From the NCBI RefSeq assembly GCF_965363235.1, contig NC_134841.1, positions 33,323,440-33,387,439 of the forward strand: a stretch of DNA of 64,000 nucleotides, written 5' to 3'. The DNA comes from Mytilus galloprovincialis (lineage: Eukaryota; Mollusca; Bivalvia; Mytilida; Mytilidae). Positions 45,640 to 58,999 of the stretch are shown here, in pieces (within the stretch, counting starts at the first letter, position 1; every line of letters starts with the position of its first letter). The translations under genes were made by a program, and so were the position numbers. The notes under the pieces are model-generated. The model did no database searches and was not told where the DNA came from. It saw nothing but the letters and a program-made list of their open reading frames with translations.

Positions 45640-48005
45640 ATTATTTTAACACTACAAGGTATGGGGGAAATCTAAATAACTCTGAAACCAAAGCATTTAG
45701 AGCAAATCTGACAGAGCTAAAATTGTTTATCAAGTCAACATCTATCTACCCTGAAATTTTCAGATTGCTACCCCTTAATAGGAAATTTTGCCGTTTTTGG
45801 TTATTATCTTGAATATTATTATAGAGAGAGATAAACTGTTAACAGAAATAGTGTTCAGCAAAGTAAGATCTACAAACGAGTCAAATGACCAAAATGGTCA
45901 GTTGACCCCTTCAGGAGTTATTGCCCTTTAAAGTCAATTTTACCACTTTTGTTGCAGAAAGCTCGACATAGGGATTGTGATCCGGCGGCGGCAACTTCTT
46001 AAAAGCTTTATATTTTTGAAGGTCGAAGACAAGGATGCTTCATATTTTGTATATATATGCCTCATGTTACGAAGTTTCCGTCAGTCACGTGTCCAATGTC
46101 CTTAATCTCATTTTCATGGTTCAGTGATTACTTGAAAAAAAAGTTAAGATTTTTTTAATGTTAAATTCTCTCTTATTATAAGTAATAGGATAACTATATT
46201 TGGTATGTGCGTACCTTGCAAGGTCCTCATGCCCGTCAGACAGTTTTCACTTGACCTTGACCTCATTTCATTGATCAGTGAACAAGGTTAAGTTTTGGTG
46301 GTCAAGTCCATATCTCAGATACTATAAGCAATAGGTCTAGTGTATTCGGTGTATAAAAGGACTGTAATGTGTCATTTCCAACTGGCAGGTGTCATCTGAC
46401 ATTGACCTCATTTTCATGGTTCAGTGGTTATTATATAGTTAAGTTTTTGTGTTTTTGTCTGTTTTTCATATACTGTATGCAATAAGTCTACTATATTTGG
46501 TAAAATTGAGAATGGAAATGGGGAATGTGCCAAAGAGACAACAACCAGACCATAAAAAAAAACAACAGCAGAAGGTCACCAACAGGTCTTCAATGTAGCG
46601 AGAAATTCCCGCACCCGGAGATGTCCTTCAACTGGCCCCTAAACAAATATATACTAGTTCAGTGATAATGAACGCCATACTAATTTCCAAATTGTACACA
46701 AGAAACTAAAATTAAAATAATACAAGACTAACAAAGGCCAGAGGCTCCTGACTTGGGACAGGCGCAAAATTGCGGCGGGGTTAAACATGTTTGTGAGATC
46801 TCAACCCTCCCCCTATACCTCTAGCCAATGTAGAAAAGTAAACGCATAACAATACGCACATTAAAATTCAGTTCAAGGGAAGTCCGAGTCTGATGTCAGA
46901 AGATGTAACCAAAGAAAATAAACAAAATGACAATAATACATAAATAACAACAGACTACTAGCAGTTAACTGACATGCCAGCTCCAGACTTCAATTAAACT
47001 GACTGAAAGATTATGATTTCATCATATGAACATCAGGCACAATCCTTCCCGTTGGTGTATGGAATGATTGTAAGGTGTACATGTCTAGCTGGTAGGTGTC
47101 GTCTGACCTTGACCTCATTTGCATGGTTCAGTGGTCAAAGTTAAGTTTTTAGTTTTGGTCTTATTATCTAACACTATATGCAATAAGGCAACTATATTTG
47201 GTGTATGGAAATTTTTATGATCTTTTTGTCAGTCGCTCAGATTTAATTTGACCTTGACCTCATTTTCACGGTTCATTGCTCAGTGTTAAGTTTTTATGTT
47301 TTGGTCTGTTTTTCTTAAACTATAAGCAATAGGTCAACTATGTTGTATGGAAGGATTGTTAGCTGTACATGTCTGCCTGACATGGTTCATCTGACCTTGA
47401 CCTCATTTTCATGGTTCGTTGGTAAATTTTTTGTTTTCTGTGTTAATGTTAAGTTTATGTGACAGTTGTAATAAAGCTTTATATTTAGGACTATCAACAT
47501 AATATCAATGATAAGTAAAGAAAGGCGTGTGCACTCTTGTTCTTAAATGCTTGTAATTTTTTACAAAAATCTTCTCCTCTGAAACAACTGACAAAACGTA
47601 ACCAAACTTGTCCACAATCATCATAAAATTATCTAGTTAAAAAATGTGTCCGATGACCCTGCCTGCCAACAAAGATGACAGACATGGCTGAAAATAGTTT
47701 TTGGTTTATATCTCTGAAACTGAAGCATTGAGAGCAAATCTGACTTTTGGCAAACATGTTTATGAAATTTAGATATATCTGCCCTGAAATTTTCAGACAA
47801 ATCCGACAACCAGTTGTTGGGTTGCTGCCCTTCAGTTAGTAATTTTATGGAAATTTTGCCGATTTTGGCTATTATCTTAGATATTAATATAGAATCTAAT
47901 GATATCTTATACGATAAAGTATGATTTAAACCTTATTTTACATGATTTCTAAAGCATCAGTAAATAAAGGGGAGCGACACAGGCTCTTTAGAGCCTCTAG
48001 TTTGA
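45640..48005 (+). repeat. Long composite copy of the bivalve GAGCCTCTAG repeat
   Basis: It shares 'CAAAGCATTTAGAGCAAATC' and 'GGTTATTATCTTGAATATTA' with the 13.8-kb copy and has the same end (GACACAGGCTCTTTAGAGCC). In the middle it carries about five diverged units of roughly 140-160 bp built on 'TGACCTTGACCTCATTTTCA'. It is interrupted by another repeat at 46504-47040. Confidence 0.7.
46504..47040 (+). repeat. Mussel repeat (GGGAATGTGCCAAAGAGAC family), nested
   Basis: It runs from 'GGAAATGGGGAATGTGCC' through 'GAAATTCCCGCACCCGGAG', 'CCTGACTTGGGACAGGCGC' and 'AGTCCGAGTCTGATGTCAG'. A reverse copy lies at 60262-60765 and a fragment at 49556-49690. It splits a unit of the surrounding repeat, so it is younger than its host. 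Confidence 0.75.
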
Positions 48006-48159
48006 ATATTAATGCATTTCAACTTTGTACATGATGTGGCATTTTCATCTTAAGTATTTCTAGCGTTACTGGATGATCAATATATCAGTCTATTCTAGAC
48101 GAAAAATGTTTTGTCAGGCGTACAAAATTTTATTCTTTTGTATCTATAATGATGTTTTT

Positions 48160-49130
48160 TTCAGGTTTACTATTAGCAAGAAATGATATAAACATCATTC
48201 AATTTGGTGAATACACATGGTTAATACACATTTCAGTTTAAAACTTTTGACAGTCGCATACAAATGTGACCGAGCGTGCAAGGCCTGTATAGCCAGTCAA
48301 TGACGTTGAAAACATCCATTTGTACAAATTTGATACTGTCGAAGGAAAACAGGATAGTGACTTTGAATCAAAGATTTCACAACTATGAAATAAATAATAA
48401 CACCGTTTTAATTTATGTACTTTGATCCGTTTACTACTCTCATGGAAGATGAAATACATGTACCTTATAACTTTTCTTGTTTCTATTATTGTTATAATTT
48501 TATTTGTTTTATATCATTGAATAGATACTATAGACACGAAAAATACAGAGAAACCCGACTTGATGTATAGGTATTGTTTATTGGTATAAGTCGTACACAA
48601 ACATGTAACTGCATTCAATCCGAAGAAAATGGAAACATTATATAAATAAATCATAAGTATTAGTAATAGTCTATTTGAAATTAAGATAAGGTATACGTTT
48701 AGCTGGAAAAATACTGGTATTGATATAAGTGATTAAATTTATATAAATTGGCTTAAGCAATCCAGAACGCTTGTAAACACCGTAATATCAACAACAACAC
48801 CCTTCTTATCCAAAGATAAGGTCTAAAAATTATCAAAATATTGATACAATACATTGCATGTTGATAAGGAGGATTTGAATTTGATGAATATAGAAGCATT
48901 TCAATCGACTTACTTTTATTATAGATGTAAACTGTAAACGTATTTGATCAATGCTTAACACTGTACACTGTCAATATATTATGTCCCAGGTGAAGGAGGG
49001 TAAACGGGGGAATAGTTTGGGTCCCAATAGCCCCTAAAGTCAAATAAATTAAGAACTTTTCTGATTTACAGAAACAAATGTTGAATCTGTCTGTTGAATT
49101 TTATTTATAAATCAAATGTTTACAAAATGT
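48160..49130 (+). repeat. Segmental duplication, uninterrupted copy
   Basis: It shares, in order, 'ACATCATTCAATTTGGTGA', 'CCGTTTACTACTCTCATGG', 'AAGTCGTACACAAACATGTA', 'CAACAACAACACCCTTCTTA', 'AAGATAAGGTCTAAAAATTA' and 'ATATTATGTCCCAGGTGAAG' with the interrupted copy at 50270-57810. No gene is visible in it. Confidence 0.65.
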
Positions 49131-49269
49131 GCCTATATCAAAGTATAAAGGAATATCTAACCCCGTATTGGCAGAAACTTTTTGAATTTCTATGCTCTTC
49201 AACTTCTTACTTTATTTGGCTTTATTACTTATTAGATTCTAGTGTCATACCTACGTAACACATCATCAT

Positions 49270-50165
49270 ATAGCACCGACCTACGCCGGTTGCGGCAAAA
49301 AATCATGCACGCTGCCAATAAACTAGTAGTTTTGAACGCATTCAACTTCTTAATCACATCTGTATCGTGTGCACGAGCTCTAAGCGTGTTTATGGCGTAC
49401 GAGAAGCAACGTAGATGAAATGCACGCTACAAAGGAAACACGTCCTTTGAACGTATTTGAGACGCGTTCTGGTCGTACCTGGGACGATTATCCGTGCTTT
49501 AGGCGTGTCTGGGATATGTAATCATTGCGTGTTTCATTGAACTAGTACACATTTTTATTTACAGGTCAGCTGAGGCCCATCTCAGGGTGGTATTTTTTCG
49601 CTGCATTGAATACGCAGTAGTGGCCTTCGTTTGTTATCTGCTCTTTGACATATTCCCCATTTCCATTCTCAATTTTATTGTTTGTACTACTTCTGGAAAA
49701 CACACATGGTCTTGTAAATTTACGGACAAGTTTCGTTGAATGTCAGGATACGTTTTGGATATGCCACGGGTGCATTTAATTCGTTCACGGAGATCTGAAA
49801 CTACGCCAGGTGAATGTTACAAACACGCCCTGCACATGTCCAAGTAACCATCTTGAAGCGTATACAACGTGCTTTAAACGTGTCTCAAACTTATCTGTAG
49901 TGTTCCCGAACGCGCTTGTAACGTATGAATTACGTACATGTAGCGAACAGGTATACGCTTGACAAACGCTAGAGCTTTGATGCAAATTTTTATGTAGCAT
50001 TTAAATTTCTCAGAATTTAAGCGATCACTAAGCGTATAACTTGGCATTTCGACGAACTTTAAATTTATGCAACACGCGATTGCTTAGCGTTCCTCTTAAG
50101 TGCCCTTAACGTTTACGGTACAATTTTCACGGTTCGTCTAGTGTACGTCGGTCTATACGCCAATG
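49270..50165. repeat. Possible degenerate DNA element
   Basis: Unlike its surroundings it is rich in CG dinucleotides and ACGCGT/CGTGT words. Its edges (ATATAGCACCGACCTACGCC and GGTCTATACGCC reversed) look like diverged inverted ends. A reverse fragment of the GGGAATGTG repeat (49556-49690) interrupts it. Confidence 0.3.
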
Positions 50166-50174
50166 TGTGACGCC

Positions 50175-50219
50175 GGTATCACTTATGAGTTTTTTTAGAC
50201 GATGCGTTCGTCTGACGTA
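50175..50219 (+). ncRNA. Decayed hammerhead ribozyme relic
   Basis: GUAUCA, CUUAUGA (core G lost), GUUUUUUUAGAC, GAUG, CGUUCGUC, UGACGUA: the hammerhead order with damaged core boxes. Confidence 0.5.
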
Positions 50220-50482
50220 CAAAATTTTAATCTTGGTATGTGTGATGAGTTTTTTCGTTGTTATTTGCAGTAGGCAATCATTATGATAAAGACATCATTC
50301 AGTTTGGTAAATTTTTCACCTTTCAGCATCAATACTTAGTTATCTCAGTCGTGTACACATGTGATGCTGTTTGAGGAAAAACTTGATAGTGACTTCGAAC
50401 CAAACGAACTATGTTAACACATGGACAAACAATAGAAAATAATACAACAGTAATATAAACGTGACAAGAATATATAAACATA

Positions 50483-52439
50483 ACTAGTATCTCAATTGTT
50501 TGTAAAACAATTGAAAGGTCTTTCCTGTAAAAGTGATGTTTTCGTATTGTACTTTGTACGACCTTTCGTTTGATATACGACAAGCACACCTTCTGAAACT
50601 TTTCGCTTTTTACACTTAATGACCTCATCCGTCTACATTTTTGAGATCGGAATTATGATATATGGAACAGAGTAGATGAGCTTTCGTTTGATATGCGACA
50701 ACACCATGTTCTTGAAAGTTTGATTTTTGCACTTAATAACCCTATCCAACAAATTTTTGGAGGTCGGGAATTTGATATTTCAAATGAACACATCATAACC
50801 TTTCATTTGATATACAACAACCCTACCTTAAAAGAACATTTATTTTTTGCACTCAATGACCCCATCCAACCCATTTTTGGGAGACGTCAATTTGAAATTT
50901 AATATGTACGCTTTATGTTCTTTCATTTGATATGCGACAACCTTACCATCTGAGAAATTTGAATGTTTGCACTAAATGACCCCACCCGTCCCCCTGGGAT
51001 GAAAAGGGGGTTTAAAATTTTCATTTTTAAGTAGAGTTTATTAAGACCTTCAATTTGATATATCAGATGACCCCATTTGACAAAGTGCAAATAATGATGC
51101 AATATCAATTATATAAATAGAAGTTATGAAACTTACAAAGCCAATGAAAAACTTGAAAATTTCAAATTGATTTTTTGGTGTTTTTTTCCATGGAATGTTT
51201 TTGGTATTTGGTCAAACATATAACTATGTCAACCTCTTCAATTTCTAAAACATTTTAAGTGGTAAGCTCTTGATGATTCAGAAATACATGCCTCCGCTCG
51301 AAAAACTTCAAACTGCATTATCTCTAAAACGACAATAGATATCTCAAATCTGTTAAATGATAAATGATCTACAGTTGAAGGACAACATTATAGAAAAAGA
51401 ATTGGGACAATTTCAAAGTTCATCAAGGTCACAATTAATCTTCGAATATATGATGCAATACAAAACTTGAGAACCGGAAGTCGTAGAGACATGGGACTAT
51501 CACCATTCAACTCAGGAACACTTGACCTTTCAAATATTACAAGGTCAAGGTCATAGTAAAATGTGTAGGTCAAGGTGAAATTTCATCATGACCTGACATT
51601 GACCTCAAATTGAAGGTCTTGAACTACTGATCATCTTTGCAGTTTATAGTAGGTTGATATCTGTTACCTTTAAAAAGATATACACACTATACTATACTTT
51701 TAAGAATCATCCCGTCGTAACTTTTGAACAGACAGTCGGACTTTTTTGAGGTCAGTGTATAAAATGTAGAGCTCGTCGAGAGGAACATTGTATACGCTGT
51801 AAATATGCAGCAAACTCTTATTGTTTTCTTAATATAAAAGCTTGAAATTGCAGCGTAATTTTTTTTTTGCACTCGGTGACCTTTGACCTTGGGTGCAAAT
51901 TAAAGGTCACATGAACTTAAGATTATTGGTGTAGGTCCCAAGTCTTTACGACTTCCGGTTCTCGAGATACAATTTTTCAAAAATTGGGTATATTTTTTCA
52001 AGGGAAATAACTCCTTATAAGGGTTAACAACAAAATAATGGTATATGTTAATTAACATTGCCATCTGGTCCTGTACATGTTGCCGTTTTCAAATCGATTC
52101 TATCTTGAATACTTTTTGAGAAAAATGTAAAAGAAAGAAATTGTTTCAAGGAGACATAACTCTCATAGGGAATGATGAAATCCTTAGCAGCCTCATATGG
52201 TAACACATCATGATGAGATCTAACTATTGTCCAAATAAGGTCATGATATCTTAAAAAACAACGAGGGGGGGCCATGTCGAAAAAAACCAATAAAAGGGAG
52301 ATAACTTCTAAAGGGGATGATGAAATCCTACACAGCCTCATCTGGTAATACTTCATGATGAGGTCTACCGATGGTTTATATTTGGTCTTGATAACTCCAA
52401 TAGAAACAAGGGGAGGCCATGTTAAACAAATGCTGGATG

Positions 52440-52479
<40 letters not shown>
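50483..52479 (+). mobile_element. 2.0-kb Helentron-like element, copy B
   Basis: Same left end as copy A. It ends in a 40-base A tract with no terminal hairpin and is joined directly to the first base of copy C. Confidence 0.65.
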
Positions 52480-52482
<3 letters not shown>

Positions 52483-54435
52483 AGTATCTCAATTGTTTGT
52501 AAAACAATTGAAAGGTCTTTCCTGTAAAAGTGATGTTTTCGTATTCTACTTTGTACGACCTTTCGTTTGATATACGACAAGCACACCTTCTGAAACTTTT
52601 CGCTTTTTACACTTAATGACCTCATCCGTCTACATTTTTGAGATCGGAATTATGATATATGGAACAGAGTAGATGAGCTTTCGTTTGATATGCAACAACA
52701 CCATGTTCTTGAAAGTTTGATTTTTGCACTTAATAACCCTATCCAACAAATTTATGGAGGTCGGGAATTTGATATTTCAAATGTACACATCATGACCTTT
52801 CATTTGATATACAACAACCCTACCTTAAAAGAACATTTATTTTTTGCACTCAATGACCCCATCCAACCCATTTTTGGGAGACGTCAATTAGAAATTTGAA
52901 ATGTACGCTTTATGTTCTTTCATTTGATATGCGACAACCTTACCATCTGAGAAATTTGAATGTTTGCACTAAATGACCCCACCCGTCCCCCTGGGATGAA
53001 AAGGGGGTTTAAAATTTTCATTTTTAAGTAGAGTTTATTAAGACCTTCAATTTGATATATCAGATGACCCCATTTGACAAAGTGCAAATAATGATGCAAT
53101 ATCAATTATATAAATAGAAGTTATGAAACTTACAAAGTCAATGCAAAACTTGAAAATTTCAAATTGATTTTTTGGTGTTTTTTTCCATGGAATATTTTTG
53201 GTATTTGGTCAAACATATAACTATGTCAACCTCTTCAATTTCTAAAACATTTTAAGTGGTAAGCTCTTGATGATTCAGAAATACATGCCTCCGCTCGAAA
53301 AACTTCAAACTGCATTATCTCTAAAACGACAATAGATATCTCAAATCTGTTAAATGATAAATGATCTACAGTTGAAGGACAACATTATAGAAAAAGAATT
53401 GGGACAATTTCAAAGTTCACCAAGGTCACAATTAATCATCATATATATGATGCAATACAAAACTTGAGAACCGGAAGTCGTAGAGACATGGGACTATCAC
53501 CATTCAACTCAGGACCACTTGACCTTTCAAATATTACAAGGTCAAGGTCATAGTAAAATGTGTAGGTCAAGGTGAAATTTCATCATGACCTGACATTGAC
53601 CTCAAATTGAAGGTCTTGAACTACTGATCATCTTTGCAGTTTATAGTAGGTTGATATCTGTTACCTTTAAAAAGATATACACACAATACTATACTTTTAA
53701 GAATCATCCAGTCGTAACTTTTGAACAGACAGTCGGACTCTTTTGAGGTCAGTGTATAAAATGTAGAGCTCGTCGAGAGGAACATTTTATACGCTGTAAG
53801 TATGCAGCAAACTCTTATCGTTTTCTTAATATGAAAGCTTGAAATTGCAGCGTAATTTTTTTTTGCACTCGGTGACCTTTGACCTTGGGTGCAAATTAAA
53901 GGTCACATGAACTTAAGATTATTAGTGTAGGTCCCAAGTCTTTACGACTTCCGGTTCTCGAGATACAATTTTTCAAAAATTGTGTATATTTTTTCAAGGG
54001 AAATAACTCCTTATAAGGGTTAACAACAAAATGATTGTTCATGTTTATTATCATTGCCATCTGGTCTTGTACATGTTGCCGTTTTCAAATCGATTCTATC
54101 TTAAATACTTTTTGAGAAAAATGTAAAAGAATGAAATTGCTTCAAGGGGACGTAACTCTCATAGAGAATGATGAAATCCTTAGCAGCCTCATATGGTAAC
54201 ACATCATGATGAGATCTAACTTTTGTCCAAATAAGGTCATGATATCTTTAAAAACAACGAGGGGGGGCCATGTCGAAAAAAACCAATAAAAGGGAGATAA
54301 CTTCTAAAGGGGATGATGAAATCCTACACAGCCTCATCTGGTAATACTTCATGATGAGGTCTACCGATGGTCAATATTTGGTCTTGATAACTCCAATAGA
54401 AACGAGGGGAGGCCATGTCAAACAAATGCTGGATG

Positions 54436-54473
<38 letters not shown>

Positions 54474-54570
54474 AGGAGAAAAACAATAAGGTCTTTCCTC
54501 GCGGAGAGGAAAGACCTTAAAAACAGGAGAAAAACAATAAGGTCTTTCCTCGCGGAGAGGAAAGACCTTA
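52480..54570 (+). mobile_element. 2.0-kb Helentron-like element, copy C
   Basis: Nearly identical to copy A over its length (closer than to B). Its 3-prime hairpin module (ACAGGAGAAAAACAATAAGG + hairpin) is present twice in tandem. Confidence 0.65.
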
Positions 54571-54740
54571 ATTATAGTAATCACGTATATTTATAAGCAA
54601 ACCTTTCAATTGCACTAATACAATTTCACACATTATGAAATAGATAATCACACAGTTCTAATCACTGTATGAACCGTTTACTACTCTCATGAAAGGTGAA
54701 ATACATGTACCTAATAACTTTCTTGTTATCATTAATCATT

Positions 54741-56768
54741 AAGGTCTTTCCTCTCCGCGAGGAAAGACCTTATTGTTTTTCGCATGTTTTTTTTTTTTTT
54801 TTTCATCCAGCATTTGTTTGACATGGCCTCCCCTCGTTTCTATTGGAGTTATCAAAACCAAATATGGACCATCGGTAGACCTCATTATGAAGTATTACCA
54901 GATGAGGCTGTGGAGGATTTCATCATCCCCTTTAGAAGTTATCTCCCTTTTATTGGTTTTTTTCGACATGGCCCCCCCTCGTTGTTTTTGAAGATATCAT
55001 GACCTTATTTGAACAAAAGTTAGATCTCATCATGATGTGTTACCATATGAGGCTGCTAAGGATTTCATCATCCCCTATGAGAGTTATGTCCCCTTGAAGC
55101 AATTTTTTTCTTTTACATTTTTCTCAAAAAGTATTCAAGATAGAATCGATTTGAAAACGACAACATGTACAGGACCAGATGGCAATGTTAGTTAACATAT
55201 ACAATCATTTTGTTGTTAACCCTTATAAGGAGTTATTTCCCTGAAAAAATATACACAATTTTTGAAAAATTGTATCTCGAGAACCGGAAGTCGTAAAGAC
55301 TTAGGACCTACACCAATAATCTTAAGTTCATGTGAACTTTAATTTGCACCCAAGGTCAAAGGTCACCGAGTGCAAAAAAAAATTACGCTGCAATTTAAAG
55401 CTTGCATATTAAGAAAACGATAAGAGTTTGCTGCATACTTACAGCGTATAAAATGTTCCTCTCGACGAGCTCTACCTTTTATGTAATAAGCCCAAAAATG
55501 TCCGACTGTCTGTTCAAAAGTTACGACGGGATGATTCTTAAAAGTATAGTATTGTGTGTATATCTTTTTATAGGTAACAGATATCAACCTACTATAAACT
55601 GCAAAGATGATCAGTAATTCAAGACCTTCAATTTGAGGTCAATGTCAGGTCATGATGAAATTTCACCTTGACTTTCACATATTACTATGACCTTGACCTT
55701 GTGATAGTTGAAAGGTCAAGTAGTCCTGAGTTGAATGGTGCTAGTCTAATGTCTCTACGACTTCTGGTTCTCAAGTTTGATATTGCATCATATATTTGAT
55801 GATTAATTGTGACCTTGGTGAAATTTGAATTTGTTCCAATTCTTTTTCTATAATGTTGATCTTCAACTGTAGATCATTTATCATTTAACAGATTTGAGAT
55901 ATCTATTATCGTTATAGAGATAATGCAGTTTGAAGTTTTGCGAGCGGAGGCATGTATTTCTGAATAAACAAGAGCTTACCACTTAAAATGTTTTAGAAAT
56001 TGAAGAGGTTAACATAGTTATATGTTTGACCAAATACCAAAAACATTCCATGGAAAAAAACACCAAAAAATCAATTTGAAATTTTCAAGTTTTGCATTGA
56101 CTTTGTAAGTTTCATAACTTCTATTTATATAGTTGATATTGCATCATTTTTTGCACTTTGTCAAATGGGGTCATCTGATATATCAAATTGAAGGTCTTAA
56201 TAAACTCCACTTAAAAATATAAATTTTAAACCCCCTTTTCATTCCAGGGGGACGGGTGGGGTCATTAAGTGCAAACATTCAAATTTCTCAGATGGTAAGG
56301 TTGTCGCATATCAAATGAAAGAACATAAAGCGTACATTTCAAATTTCAAATTGATGTCCCCAAATAATTGGTTTGATGAGGTCATTGAGTGCAAAAAATA
56401 AATTTAAAAAAAAATATAAAAGATAGGATTGTTGTATATCAAATGAAATGTCATGATGTGTACATTTGAAATATCAAATTCCCGACCTCCAAAAATTAGT
56501 TGGATAGGGTTATTAAGTGCAAAAATCAAACTTTCTAGAACATGGCATTGTCGCATATCAAATGAAAGCTCATCTACTCTGTGTTTCATATATCATACTT
56601 CCGATCTCTAAAATGTAGGCGGATGAGGTCATTAAGTGTTAAAAGCGAAAAGTTTGAGAAGGTATGCTTGTCGTATATCAAACGAAAGGTCGTACAAAGT
56701 ACATTACGAAAACATCACTTTTACAGGAAAGACCTTTCAATTGTTTTACAAACAATTGAGATACTAGT
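54741..56768 (-). mobile_element. 2.0-kb Helentron-like element, copy D, inverted
   Basis: Complete in reverse orientation from the hairpin AAGGTCTTTCCTCTCCGCG to ACTAGT, more diverged than A-C, with a shorter T tract. Together with B and C it makes a 6.3-kb inverted-repeat cluster. Confidence 0.65.
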
Positions 56769-57330
56769 TTATATTTTCTATTATTGTTATTATTTATCTG
56801 TTTTTCTTTTTAAATCTTTTAGCACAAATTCTCCTTTTATCAACATTGATAAACTCTAATCGAGAAAAAACTCAGCCTGTCATTTGTTGTGATTTAACTT
56901 TATACTATAGCATAAACCAAGTGTGTGTATTTTATTTGTAAGAGACTATTCGTGAATATTGGTTTGTTACGTAATAATACATTGCAGCATCTGAATCATG
57001 TACTTTTACAAAAAGAATTAAGAACAGTTGACAATATCCTAAGACAACTATGATTGTTGTTGCTATTTCCCTTATTTCTTTTTCCCAGACTGTGACTTCT
57101 CAAGCATATCCCCTTTTCATTGACGGGATCGTTTACTTTATTGGAACAAGTCGTACACAAACATGTAACTACATGCAATTCGAGGAAAATGGAAGCATTA
57201 TATAAATAAATCAGAAGTAGTCTATTTGAAATGAAGGGTATTGATATAAGTCATAATATCTCTAAATTGGCTAAAGCAGTCTAGAACGATTGTCAACACC
57301 GTAATGTAAACGTAAACAACAACACCCTTC

Positions 57331-57469
57331 TCAATCTAATTAAAATATTTATCTCTGATTACGTTATACTACTTTTGTAGTATAACGTCTAATTAAAATA
57401 TTGACGTCATATTGATCTCTGATTACGTTATACTACTTATGATCAGAGATCAATATTTTAATTAGATTG
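57331..57469. mobile_element. 139-bp MITE with 8-bp target duplication
   Basis: Terminal inverted repeats CAATCTAATTAAAATATT / AATATTTTAATTAGATTG, flanked by CACCCTTC at 57323-57330 and 57470-57477. The paralogous site near 48800 reads through CACCCTTC once, without the insert. An 8-bp duplication would suit hAT-like mobilisation. Confidence 0.8.
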
Positions 57470-58189
57470 CACCCTTCCATTCCAAAGATAAGGTCTAAAA
57501 ATTATCAAAATATTGGTACGATACATTGCATGTTGATAAGGATAATTTATAAATTTGATGAATAATATATAAATAAGCAGTTCAATCGTCTTAATTACTG
57601 TATAATAGATGTAAACTGTACACGTATTTGATCACAGCTCGGAACAGTACTGTCCATATATAATATGTCCCAGATCAAGGAGGGTAAATGGGTGGAACAG
57701 TTAGGCCCAAATGAATAACACCTACAGTCAAATGTATTGGGTCCTGCCAAGTGTCAAATGTATTACAAACTTTTCTGATTTTCAGAAACAAATGTTGAAT
57801 CTTTGAACATTTGGTTTGAAAAATCTTATAAGTTTATCAAAGTTTATACAGCCACAAATGCCTTAACATTCAGGTAATTGGCGAGATTAGGCAAAATCTT
57901 AGAACTATGTTATACAGAACAATTGTGTTGCGCTTTCTTGTTAATTAAGATTTTAAGTTTAGGAATTATATGGAGTTGATGAATTCATTTCTGTTTAGAA
58001 AAGAATACTTTTGTTTCCTTTAGTTTTACGTTTTCTTGCTTATATCTAAAAAAAAATTAGTTTACGTAATAAGGAATTAGCAGTCTTTGTATAATTACGA
58101 TTTAACCACATGTCTTGAGTAAAAACGGTCTTTGATTCGTATTTAAAAGCCTAAATTTCACACTGCAAACTGTACACCTTTTCTTTCCG

Positions 58190-58990
58190 ACTTCGTCCAT
58201 GAACTTCTTAGGAAGAAAGAAAAGAAGTTACTGTTTACTTTACTCTCCGCTATATAGAGGATGTTCTTTCACTAAATAATTCAAAATTTGGTGACAATGT
58301 TTAAGGCATCTATATCATCGAACTTGAAATATAGGGTACACCAGATACAGTTAAGTCTGCTTTATATCTTGACTTACATCTAGAAACTGACAATGAAAGT
58401 CGGTTGAAAACAAAACTTTATTCGACAAGATAGATGATTTCAGCTTCAGTTTCAATTTCCAGCAACACCTGCATACGAAGTATATTTCTATCATTTGATA
58501 TGGTATTCCAGGGCTTGTTTTTCTTACTAGGATTTCAATTATAGAGAGTTACTGCTCACAAGGAAGCGTTTAAACCAAGAAGTTATGAAGTCATCCCTTC
58601 GTAATAATTCGGACGCCATCACGAGTTTATTGACCGTTATGGAATATCCGTTTCACATATGATAGCGGATATGTTCCTTTTATCGTTACTACAATACCGT
58701 CCCCTTTTCCCGAATGTGACCTATCAAATAAGACTTATTACTGGGTTTGTAGTAGCATGAGTAACACGATGGGTACCACATGTGGAGTAGGATATGCTTA
58801 CCTTCCAGAGCACCTGAGATCACCCCCAGTTTTTGGTGGGGTTAGTGTTATTCAGGTTTTAATTTTCTACGGTTGTGTATTGTGCGTCTGTTGTTCTTTA
58901 TTTTTCCTTTTATACATGGCGTTGTCAGTTTATTTCGACTAATTAGTTTGAGTGTACCTTTGGTATCTTTTGCCTCTCGTATTAATATAC
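58190..58990 (+). mobile_element. Fossil 3-prime part of a reverse-transcriptase element
   Basis: Broken remnants resemble an RT whose active-site region is of the Y(I/V)DD type, followed by its C-terminal region and a 3-prime flank ('CCACATGTGGAGTAGGATA', 'GAGCACCTGAGATCACCCCC') that recurs widely in bivalve genomes. It is badly degraded, with many breaks, and looks old. It is probably a Penelope-like or LINE-type element; no LTRs are visible. Confidence 0.5.
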
Positions 58991-58999
58991 TCCTTGGTT

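Larger units (their letters stand above)
50270..57810 (+). repeat. Segmental duplication, interrupted copy
   Basis: Matches to 48160-49130 are split into 50270-50480, 54571-54740 and 56769-57810. The gaps are filled by three 2.0-kb elements, and a 139-bp MITE has inserted at 57331. The order and orientation of the pieces agree with the uninterrupted copy. Confidence 0.6.

Noticed and set aside
46010-47540. TGACCTTGACCT-type words as nuclear-receptor response elements
   Set aside because: They are part of a dispersed bivalve repeat with many copies, not a placed regulatory site.
52441-52479. A tracts as proof of LINE/SINE retroposition
   Set aside because: The tract is internal in copies with a 3-prime hairpin, no target duplications were seen, and the ends are constant, so the tract alone does not decide.
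58757-58942. 61-codon ORF with a hydrophobic C-terminal half
   Set aside because: It falls in the 3-prime flank of a widespread broken retroelement and is not a host membrane protein.
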